A DNA stretch of 64,000 bases, taken from JBAOHV01 sp037045265 (lineage in GTDB: Bacteria > Actinomycetota > Acidimicrobiia > Acidimicrobiales > Microtrichaceae). The notes beneath the pieces were generated by a model. The model saw only the letters and a list, made by a program, of their open reading frames with translations, was not told where the DNA came from and made no database searches. The translations under genes and the position numbers were made by a program. Every line of letters begins with the position of its first letter. Within the stretch, counting starts at the first letter, position 1. This document shows positions 1 through 7,024 of this stretch, one piece after another. The stretch covers positions 124,001-188,000 of the forward strand of contig JBAOHV010000025.1 of assembly GCA_037045265.1 (NCBI GenBank), given 5' to 3'.

Positions 1-263
1 AACGTGCCGAAGATCAACAGCGCCAAAACCACAGCCAAGCGGTTGAGCGACCAGTGCGAGAACCGATCGGGAAGCCAGGTGAGCACATCTGTGGGGGATG
101 CGGACGTCTGCAACTCGGGGAGGAGCCGCACCAGCGGCAGGATCAACAGCACACCAAAAGCATCAAGCCCGGCGACGACCACAGAGCCGGCCGAACAGCT
201 CAGGAGGACCCGCCGACTGCGCACGCCGAGCAGCGGGCGGACCGATCGCAGGAAGCTGCGCAT
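1..263 (-). CDS. ABC exporter, N-terminal membrane part (partial)
   Basis: This reading frame starts at ATG 263 and runs off the left edge of the window, giving 87 residues with no stop. It begins MRSFLRSVRPLLGVRSR and is followed by two strongly hydrophobic stretches, at about residues 22-45 and 75-87. A basic start, then paired helices separated by a short external loop, is typical of the transmembrane domain of ABC exporters of the MsbA/flippase type. The ATP-binding half would lie outside the window. The start lies one base after the stop of the glycerophosphotransferase-like gene, so the two are probably co-transcribed and the exporter may move the glycan made by this locus. The family call is inference from hydrophobic pattern and context. 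Confidence 0.5.
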   Translation of the reverse strand, partial: MRSFLRSVRPLLGVRSRRVLLSCSAGSVVVAGLDAFGVLLILPLVRLLPELQTSASPTDVLTWLPDRFSHWSLNRLAVVLALLIFGT

Positions 264-264
264 G

Positions 265-1433
265 TCAGCGACCGACGCGACGGGCGGTGCGGTAAGCGGC
301 CGTGAGCATCACGGATTCGAGGCGTCGCCGCATGGGATGTCCGATGCGATGGGCACAGCCGATGATGGCACGCGCGGCGCGGCCGCTGTCGTCCACTCCG
401 TCTCCGAACAAACATCGAGTCCATTGCCGTCGCGTCTTCTCGGAGTGGGTCCGACCGGGCTACCAAGACCGCGGCCTCGATCTCCGACGGGTGCCTGCAG
501 ACCTGACAGCACTCCAATAGGCCACGATGCGGCACATCGGCGTCGCCATGAAGACCCAGCAATGCGACGACGGGTCGGTCGCCCAGAAGCGCCTCGGTCA
601 GGGCGCCGCTTCGGGCGTCCGCGACAACGACATCAGCTTGGTGAATGAGGTCGGGCAACGACGACCTCGTGGTGACCACAGTCATTGGACTGCGAGCGAG
701 CGTGGAGATCCTCTCCAGTTCGAATCGTTCGCTGTTGTGGTGGGGCTTGATGGTAACTGCATGAGATCGACCCAGGTCGGACAAGCTGGCGGCGTATGCG
801 GACAGCGAGCTGTGGTGGGCCCACGTTGGGACCCAGAGCACCCGAGTCGTCGCTTGGTCACGTGACCGCTGCAACGGTTCCTCCACAGCCCCCTCGCCGA
901 CGAGCGACCGAGCAACCTCCCACTTGGGATAGCCGACGACCTCGACCGTCACGCCTGGAACCGAGGAGCGGATCGTGTTCGCCGAGAACCGGCCGGGGAC
1001 CAGTACAAGGTCGAATCCTTCGTTGATCGTTCCATGGCCATAGGCGTCTCGGACGAAGCCAACGCCATACATCAGCCTGATACGCGCACCGCTCCACATC
1101 CGCAGCCATTTGACTCCGGAGGTGGTGACGGCGGCATCAGCGAAGCGTCGCCGCCGAGAGAGCGAGACCTCGCCATGTTGCTGGAGAGTCTCCGACAGCG
1201 CTCGGAACGTGGAATCGTCGACCAACGCCGTTAGATTCTTGTCTGGGTCGTTGAACCAGTGAGAGCCTTGTGGTGCTGATCCCCTGGCGACGTTTGTCGT
1301 GGGAGGCTCCAAGACGAACTGCGCGTCAGCGCCAAGTCGTCGCAATTCGCGAAATGACCGGAAGAAAGGTCGGAACCTCATGGGTCGCGTAGAGATAGAA
1401 GTCGACCGATGTTGGGAGGATGCGGGCGGTCAT
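265..1433 (-). CDS. CDP-glycerol glycerophosphotransferase-like enzyme (two frame breaks)
   Basis: The product, about 388 residues after repair, resembles the TagB/TagF family, which transfers polyol phosphates from CDP-activated donors to cell-surface glycans. The C-terminal half shows the family's nucleotide-binding pattern: VLWVPTWAH, then TIKPHHNS, then ADVVVADARSGALTEALLG followed by RPVVALLG. The start ATG 1433 gives MTARILPTSVDFYLYATHE; a one-base insertion near 1350 breaks this frame before ELRRLGADAQFVLEP. A second insertion near 410 separates AMDSMF from the true C-terminus, which ends RRLESVMLTAAYRTARRVGR at stop 265. The gene lies one base before the ABC exporter start and diverges from the methyltransferase at 1502. 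The substrate is unknown. Confidence 0.6.
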
Positions 1434-1501
1434 GCTACCTGAAGCTCATTTATCACGTTCGCTTGACCCCCGGACGAGAATCGTCGGCTTCGACCGCATT
1501 A

Positions 1502-2224
1502 GTGGACTACGAGCATACGTACGACTTCTTCGAGTCCCGCGGCACACCGAGCACACGGCTCGTTGACGATCACGACGACTTCCTACCAGGACCGGAACCC
1601 TGAACTGGCCGAACAGCGTGACAGCAGTGAATGGGAATTGGTTGGTCCGTTCCTCCACCTCGACCGTCGGCCGACGGTACTAGACGTGGGCTGTGGCGTC
1701 GGAAGGTTGGCACGGCGCGTCGGGCCAGTCATGGATCGATACCTCGGTGTCGATTTTTCGCCATCGATCCTCCAGCTCGCACGGCAACAGGTGAGTACGT
1801 CACCGTGGGCCGACCGCTGTCAGTTCCAAGAGCTGGCTGCCGCTGGCGTAGGCGCAGCATCGCTCATCGACACCGGTCCGTTCTCGGCCATCCTCATCTC
1901 CGGCGTTATGGCGTACCTGAACGATGAGGACGTCGAGACCTGCCTAAGAGGGGTGCGCGGTTGTTGCAGCAACGTCGGTGGTGTACCTGCGCGAACCAGT
2001 CGCTCGTGCGGAACGGTTGACGCTCACCGACCATTGGTCTGACGACCTCGAGGCAACCTATTCGGCGTGCTATCGGTTGCCACATGAGTACAGGGCGACC
2101 CTTGAGAGAGTCTTCACGGGTGAGGGTTTCCGTTTCACCCTGGACACGCAGATCGATGCCATGCTCGGAAAACCGCTCCGAAACGACGCAGCACTTCTTC
2201 GTGCTGGAACGAGTCGAGGCGTGA
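1502..2224 (+). CDS. Class I SAM-dependent methyltransferase (three frame breaks)
   Basis: The repaired protein is about 239 residues. It starts at GTG 1502 with DYEHTYDFFESRG, has SYQDRNPELAEQRD, and then the SAM-binding motif I VLDVGCGVGRLARRV at about residues 55-70, followed by the acidic loop YLGVDFSPSIL. The last strand reads HFFVLERVEA before the stop. Single inserted bases near 1580, 1958 and 2180 explain all breaks. The gene sits between a polyol-phosphate-type transferase and a HAD protein, and its stop overlaps the next start (TGATG at 2222-2226). It probably methylates a sugar or lipid intermediate of the surface glycan; the acceptor cannot be told from sequence. Confidence 0.65.
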
Positions 2225-2831
2225 TGTCGAACGAACTCCGCACAGCTGGACTCTGCATCGACCTCGACGGCGCCGTCGTCACCACGCCGCTGCTCGCCAT
2301 GATCGCGTCAGAAGTCGACATGGTGGATGAGGTGAACCTGCTCGACCGTGCGGCTGAGCACGGAGAGTTGTCGTTTGCCCGGGCACACCGTCTGCAGATG
2401 CTTGCTCTCGAGCGCGGTCCCACTAGCTGAAGCGCAACGCAGAGTTCGGGTTGCGGGACTCGACGACGAAGTTGCTGAACTGGTCGTCGCAGCACGCGAT
2501 CGTGTCCGGGTCGTCACGAGCCTGCCCCAGCGATGGGTCGAGCCACTTGCCGACCGCCTCGGTTGCGAGGTGCTGGGCTCGCTGACGCCCGACCAGGAGC
2601 AGGCGGACTCAGTGGTCACCATCCTGGACAAGGGCCGTGCCACTGCCGAACTTCGAGCCGAATACGCCACGATCGTTGCCGTCACGAGCAGCACCAGTGG
2701 ACTCTCCATGTTCGAGTCCGCCGATGTGTCGGTCAGCGTTCGGACTTCAGCCGTCACCCGAAGCGGTTCTCGCGGCAGACTACGTCGCGCCAACAGGAGC
2801 AGCCCTGTGGAATCTGTTACAACGGCAGTGA
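2224..2831 (+). CDS. HAD-family phosphatase-like protein with degenerate metal site (two frame breaks)
   Basis: The protein resembles phosphoserine-phosphatase-type HAD hydrolases, about 200 residues after repair. It starts at ATG 2224 inside the methyltransferase stop. Motif I is CIDLDGAVVTTPLL, which keeps the two aspartates but has Ala where Thr is usual. A later VVTSLP fits motif II and DKGRATAEL supplies the motif III lysine. Motif IV, normally GDGxND, reads VAVTSSTSGLSMFESADV with no acidic residues, although no frame break falls in this segment. Insertions near 2410 and 2741 restore the frame, and the true end is GAALWNLLQRQ. It may be a weak phosphatase or a non-catalytic relative. 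It overlaps the nucleotidyltransferase by 25 bases. Confidence 0.55.
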
Positions 2832-3455
2832 TCTGCGCTGCCGGCACAGGTACCCGGCTCGGAGTCGGTGTGCCGAAGTGTTTGGTCTCGGTGGGTGGCA
2901 GATCGATCATCGACTGGCAACTCGACCTGCTCCAGAACTTTCGTGACCTGCGGATCGTCGTGGGTTTCAGAGAGCAGGAAGTGATGCGTCACGTAGTCCG
3001 CCGACGACCTGATGCTCTGTTTGTTAGGAACCCTGAGTTCCGGTCGAACACCACGCTCGACAGTCTGCGGCTCGCGACTCGGCACCTCGAGGATCCGTTC
3101 ATCGCCCTTGACGGCGACCTGATCGTGGAACCGCGGAGCTTCGACAGCTTCTTGGCGGCTTGCTCTGGAGACACGCCGGTAATCGGGATATCTCAGAGCC
3201 TCGACCGACGACGCCGTGTTCGTCGACGTCCGCGAGCACCAGGTGCAGGCGTTCCACCGTACGCCCGCCGAAGACTTCGAGTGGTCGGGACCAGCATTCC
3301 TCAAGCACGAGCACCTGTTCGGTGCCGATGGATATGTCTACGAATCGCTCATTCCGCTCCTGCCGTTGCGAGCACACGAGGTCATCGCTGCCGAGGTCGA
3401 CACCCAGAGCGATCTTGAGCGGGCGCGCTCACTGGTGATGAGGTGGACGAAGTAG
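2807..3455 (+). CDS. NTP-transferase family nucleotidyltransferase (LicC / sugar-1-P type; one frame break)
   Basis: This is a nucleotidyltransferase of about 215 residues that couples a nucleotide to a phosphorylated sugar, choline or polyol. The N-terminus TAVICAAGTGTRLGVGVPKC carries the G-x-G-T-R loop and the catalytic lysine. It is followed by SVGGRSIIDWQLDLL and the metal-binding ALDGDLIVEP. One inserted base near 3203 separates TPVIGIS from TDDAVFVDVREHQVQAF. The end IAAEVDTQSDLERARSLV is typical of small nucleotidyltransferases. GTG 2807 is chosen because it gives the normal short lead before TAVICAAG. Together with the CDP-glycerol-type transferase at 265-1433 it could form a donor-synthesis and transfer pair; that pairing is inference. 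Confidence 0.65.
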
Positions 3456-3538
3456 GGCGGGGACCGGATCCCACCGGCATGCGGTCAGTCCAGGACCCGA
3501 CCTCCGCTGATCGCTCACAGAACGCGCGAGTTGGAGAC

Positions 3539-4534
3539 ATGCCATGGCATCCTGAGCGGATGCAGGGAACCACTCACGCCCCTCAACGAGTCCTCGTGAC
3601 CGGTGCAGCAGGGATGGTCGGGTCGCACATCGTCGACATTCTGCTGTCGAGGGGTGATTCGGTGCGTCGCGATCGACAGCCTCCTCACCGGTGACCGCAG
3701 CAACCTCGCTCAGGTGAGCGATCACCCCGACTTCGCGCTTGATGGAAGCGGACGTGTGCTCCCTGCCAGCGGTGGACGGCGACATCGACGCGGTCCTCGC
3801 ACCTGGCCTCCCCCGCCTCACCTCGACACTTCGTCGACATCCCGCTCGACATCCTCCGCGTCGGCGGCATCGGCATCACTGCACGATGCTGGAGCTGGCG
3901 ACCCGCCACGGCGCCAGGTTCCTGTTCGCGTCCAGCAGCGAGGTGTACGGCGACCCGCACGTGCACCCCCAGCACGAGGGCTACACCGGCAACGTGCACC
4001 TGCGACGGGGTACGGGCCTGCTACGACGAGTCGAAGCGGTTCGGCGAGGCGGCGACCAACACCTATCCACCGTGCCGCCGGGCTCGACACCCGCATCGTG
4101 CGCATCTTCAACACCTACGGTCCGCGGATGCGCCCCGACGACGGTCGGGTGGTGTCGAACTTCGTGCAGCAGGCGCTGGCACGGGCGAGCCGCTCACCGT
4201 GTACGGCGACGGGCTCCAGACCCGCAGCTACTGCTACGTCGAGGACCTGGCCCGGGGGATCGTCGCCCTGTTGGACTCCGACGTGAACGAGCCGGTGAAC
4301 CTCGGCAACCCGGTCGAGCACACCGTGCTCTACCTCGCCCAGACGGTCAGCGAGCTGGTGCGGGTCGGACTCGCCGATCGACCACCGGCCGCTGCCCGAG
4401 CACGATCCCACCCGGCGTCGGCCCGACATCACGCGGGCCACCGAGCTGCTCGGCTGGCAGCCGACCGTGTCGGCTCGATGACGGGCTCGCCGCGACGATC
4501 GAGCACTTCCGTTCGATCGGAGACGCCGCCGTGA
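3539..4534 (+). CDS. NAD-dependent nucleotide-sugar epimerase/decarboxylase, UXS-like (many frame breaks)
   Basis: This is an extended short-chain dehydrogenase most like UDP-glucuronate decarboxylase. Fragments in successive frames read RVLVTGAAGMVGSHIVDIL (Rossmann start), AIDSLLTGDRSNL, HLASPASPRHFVDIPLDIL, then RFLFASSSEVYGDPHVHPQ, ACYDESKRFGEA (the Y-x3-K-like site is YDESK), RIVRIFNTYGPRM and YGDGLQTRSYCYVEDLARGI. SPxxYxxxP and YGD-type motifs match UXS. About eight frame breaks occur, most of them one inserted base. Starts at 3539 or 3560 are both possible. The end is unclear: as read, the frame runs into the next gene, but one further insertion would put its stop at 4532-4534 overlapping GTG 4531. 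It would supply a UDP-sugar for the glycan. Confidence 0.6.
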
Positions 4535-5534
4535 CGGCTGCAGTGCCACCCACCGTCTCGATCCTGTTGCCCACGCTGCAAGAGCACGATCACATCCGTG
4601 AGTGTCTCGACTCCCTGACCGCGCAGAACGACGATCGGGTCATCGAGCTGCTCGTCCTCGATGGAGGTTCAACCGACGGAACCAGGGAGATCGTCGACAA
4701 CTACGGGGGGGTGGTCCGCCTGATCGACAACCCTCGGGTCACGGCCGCCGGCGCTATGAACCGCGGTATCGAGGTAGCTTCCGGTGAGATCATCGTCCGT
4801 GCCGATGCGCACACGATCTACGCGGCCGACTACGTGCGTCGATGCGTCGATCTCCTGCTCGAGTCCGGAGCCGACAACGTCGGCGGTCCGATGCGTGCCG
4901 TCGGCAAGACGGACTTCGGTCGGGCGGTTGCAGCCGTGACGTCCTCGCCGTTCGGGGTCGGACCCGGTCGCTTCCACTACTCACGTCGTCAGCGAAGAGG
5001 TCGACACGGTCTACTTGGGCTGCTGGCGCATCGAGACGCTTCAGGCCCTCGGCGGCTGGGACGACGAGAACCTCCAGTGGGCGGCAGAAGACCAGGAGCT
5101 GAACCTGCGGATCCGCCAGCGGGGTGGGCGGGTCCTGCTCGATCCTGACATCACGTCCTGGTACTCCCCTCGGGACAACCCCAGGGCGCTCGCCAAGCAG
5201 TACCGCAACTACGGGATCTGCAAGGTGTCGACTCTGGTCAAGCACCACACGCTCCCCTCGTGGCGCCCACTCGCTCCCGCCATGCTGGGTCGCGGCAACG
5301 GCCGTCGGCCTCGTGTCTGGCCGGGGCTGGAAGCGAGTCGCCATCCCCGGTGCACACGCCGCGGCGTGTGCCGTGCTTGGCATTCGACTGGCTCGCGAAC
5401 CTGGCGTTGCCCCGCAGAAGGCCTTCGCTGTCATGGAGATCTGCCACTGGTCCTACGGTGCCGGGTGGCTTGCCGGGATCTGGCGGGTGCTCACCCGACA
5501 GCCCTTCGATCAGCGGCCGCGCAATGGCCGCTGA
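4531..5534 (+). CDS. Family 2 glycosyltransferase, ExoA-like (two frame breaks)
   Basis: The GT-A domain opens with TVSILLPTLQEHDHIRECL, then LLVLDGGSTDGTREIV and the metal site IIVRADAHTIY. It continues with NVGGPMRAVGKTDFGRAVAA and EEVDTVYLGCWRIETLQALG, which is the pattern of the succinoglycan ExoA group, then WAAEDQELNLRIRQRGG as acceptor-loop ED. The C-terminal part is hydrophobic (AAACAVLGIRLA, YGAGWLAGIWRVL) and suggests membrane attachment. Frame breaks lie near 4980 and 5280. The start GTG 4531 overlaps a TGA that would end the epimerase. The protein probably builds the repeating unit of the exopolysaccharide. The donor sugar cannot be read from sequence. Confidence 0.65.
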
Positions 5535-5705
5535 TCCAGGCCGTGACAGGCCGCAACGGTTACATACCGCAGGGCTGCTCATCGACGGCCGTGCTCGACT
5601 CTCCCTCGCAGACTCGCGGATGACCATCGGTGGCGCCGAGGTGGAGGAGTCGAGGCGGCCCGATCCGACGCCGTTCGCCGATCCGTAGGGCCACGCCACC
5701 GATCC

Positions 5706-5747
5706 TGGGCCCTCGCGCGAGGACGGCCCAAACCCCCGGAAACCGGG
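5706..5747 (-). terminator. Two hairpins downstream of tRNA-Gly
   Basis: A stem TGGGCC/GGCCCA (5706-5711 with 5725-5730) encloses the self-complementary CTCGCGCGAG. A second stem CCCGG-AAA-CCGGG lies at 5735-5747. Both lie just 3' of the tRNA-Gly on the minus strand and could end its transcript, and from the other side that of the glycosyltransferase. There is no T-tract, which is common for actinobacterial terminators. The remainder of 5535-5769 shows no gene. Confidence 0.45.
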
Positions 5748-5769
5748 CTGACCTGTACCTTCACTCCAG

Positions 5770-5840
5770 AGCGGGTGACGGGAATCGAACCCGCACTGTC
5801 AGCTTGGGAAGCTGAAGTTCTACCATTGAACTACACCCGC
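5770..5840 (-). tRNA. tRNA-Gly (anticodon CCC)
   Basis: On the minus strand the acceptor GCGGGTG pairs with CACCCGC. The D-arm region reads TAGTTCAATGGTAGA, the anticodon stem TCAGC/GCTGA encloses the loop TTCCCAA (anticodon CCC), and the T-arm contains GGTTCGATTCC. The gene is 71 bases long with discriminator T. No CCA is encoded, as the next bases are CTG. It marks the boundary between the lower-GC glycan locus and dcd. Confidence 0.9.
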
Positions 5841-5891
5841 AGTAGGGGGCGACTGTAGCGCAGCGGGTAACCGGCGCTCACCACCGCGGAC

Positions 5892-5897
5892 TACGGT
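5892..5897 (+). promoter_or_regulatory. Candidate -10 element for leaderless dcd
   Basis: TACGGT fits the actinobacterial -10 pattern TAnnnT and ends 7 bases before GTG 5905. No Shine-Dalgarno sequence precedes that codon, so the transcript may start at or next to the start codon. I see no convincing -35 element. Confidence 0.35.
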
Positions 5898-5904
5898 GCG
5901 GCGC

Positions 5905-6474
5905 GTGATCCTCGCCGACCGATCGATCCGGGACCTGGTGGCCGAAGGGCGACTGCTCATCGAACCATTCGACGATGCGCTCGTTCAGCCGGCATCGGTC
6001 GACGTCCGTTTGGGGAGTCAGTTCCGGGTGATGCGCAACAGTCGTATGACCCACATCGATCCGACGGTGGACAACGACGGGCTGATGGAAACCGTCGAGG
6101 TGCCACCGGGTGAGCCGTTCGTCTTGCACCCCGGAGAGTTCGCTCTGGGGCACACCGCCGAGACGTTCGAGTTGTGCGACGACGTCGTCGGCATCGTCAA
6201 CGGCAAGTCGAGCCTGGGGCGGCTGGGGCTCCAGGTCCACGCGACGGCTGGATTCGTGGACCCGGGCTTCGCAGGGGTGATCGTGCTCGAGTTGTCGAAC
6301 GTGGCGACGCTGCCGATCCTGCTGCGACCCGAGATGAAGGTCGCCCAGATGGTCTTCCAGCGCCTCGACCGTCCGGCGGAGCGGCCCTACGGGCATCCGG
6401 ATCTCAACTCGAAGTACCAGGGCCAGCGCGGAGCCGTGGCCTCGCGCTACTCGTTGAACGACTCTGCCGGCTGA
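5905..6474 (+). CDS. dcd: dCTP deaminase
   Basis: The 189-residue product deaminates dCTP to dUTP. In several actinobacteria this family also hydrolyses dUTP to dUMP, feeding thymidylate synthesis. It starts ILADRSIRDLVAEGRLLIEP and contains PASVDVRLGSQFRV. The signature GKSSLGRLGLQVHATAGFVD holds the Ser/Arg/Glu-type active-site strand; it continues PGFAGVIVLELSN, and YQGQRGAVASRY is the C-terminal nucleotide lid. GTG 5905 is preferred to GTG 5896 because dcd proteins start near ILADRxI and a -10-like box lies 7 bases upstream. The gene is intact and of usual length. It stands alone, after tRNA-Gly and convergent with the receiver-like gene. Confidence 0.95.
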   Translation: MILADRSIRDLVAEGRLLIEPFDDALVQPASVDVRLGSQFRVMRNSRMTHIDPTVDNDGLMETVEVPPGEPFVLHPGEFALGHTAETFELCDDVVGIVNGKSSLGRLGLQVHATAGFVDPGFAGVIVLELSNVATLPILLRPEMKVAQMVFQRLDRPAERPYGHPDLNSKYQGQRGAVASRYSLNDSAG

Positions 6475-6492
6475 TCGGCCGGATTCGAACGC

Positions 6493-6540
6493 AGCCGCAC
6501 CGGAACAGGCCGAACCGGAATGAGCCGCACCGGAGTCAGC
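6493..6540. repeat. Degenerate 15-base tandem repeat, three copies
   Basis: Three units read AGCCGCACCGGAAC, AGGCCGAACCGGAATG and AGCCGCACCGGAGTC. They lie in the short gap between the convergent dcd and receiver-like genes, touching the stop of the latter. They could be replication slippage or a weak terminator; no hairpin of note is formed. Confidence 0.5.
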
Positions 6541-7018
6541 CGGTGGCCAGGCGCATGCGGTGTCGGAAGAACGAGCCGTCCGTCGAGGCCCGTCTGGCAG
6601 AACGTGAGTCGGGGTCGGTCGAAGCCACCTCGGTGACCGCGTCGACCAGTCGTTCGGCATCTACCGGGCGGATCAGCACCACGTCGGCATCCTCGCCCAG
6701 CCCGAACGCCGCATCGACCTGGTCGTCGACGATCGCGACTATGCCGGCGTCATGGAACTGGGGTTCGGGACGGGCCCGCAGGCGCGAGACCATCGCCGTC
6801 GTGGCGGCGATGCCCCGCACGCTGTTCGACAGCACGACGACGGCCACCTGCTCATCGCGCATGCACCGCAGCGCCAGAGCCGGCGAGCGGACCACCGCCA
6901 CATGGAACCCGGCGGCGTCGAGCACCCGCGAGAGGGCTTCGGCGTGGCGCGGGTCCTCCTCTACGACCAACACCCGGGCCCGTCGCGGCGAGCGCAGGTC
7001 GGCGACGGGTCCGGTCAT
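6536..7018 (-). CDS. Receiver-like domain protein lacking the phospho-acceptor
   Basis: The 160-residue protein has the fold pattern of a two-component receiver. Strand 1 is ARVLVVEEDPRHAEALSRVL with the acidic pair; strand 3 is VAVVVLSNSVRG, strand 4 GIVAIVDDQVDAAF and strand 5 ADVVLIRPVDAERLV. Where a receiver has its phosphorylated Asp (VLLD), this one has VVLSNS, and the conserved Lys-Pro is Arg-Pro. It therefore cannot work by normal Asp phosphorylation. No output domain is attached. It begins 6 bases after the EtfD-like gene on the same strand, so the two probably form one transcript and it may be an adaptor for that reductase or its regulation. This partnership is inference. Confidence 0.7.
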   Translation of the reverse strand: MTGPVADLRSPRRARVLVVEEDPRHAEALSRVLDAAGFHVAVVRSPALALRCMRDEQVAVVVLSNSVRGIAATTAMVSRLRARPEPQFHDAGIVAIVDDQVDAAFGLGEDADVVLIRPVDAERLVDAVTEVASTDPDSRSARRASTDGSFFRHRMRLATG

Positions 7019-7024
7019 GTCTGA

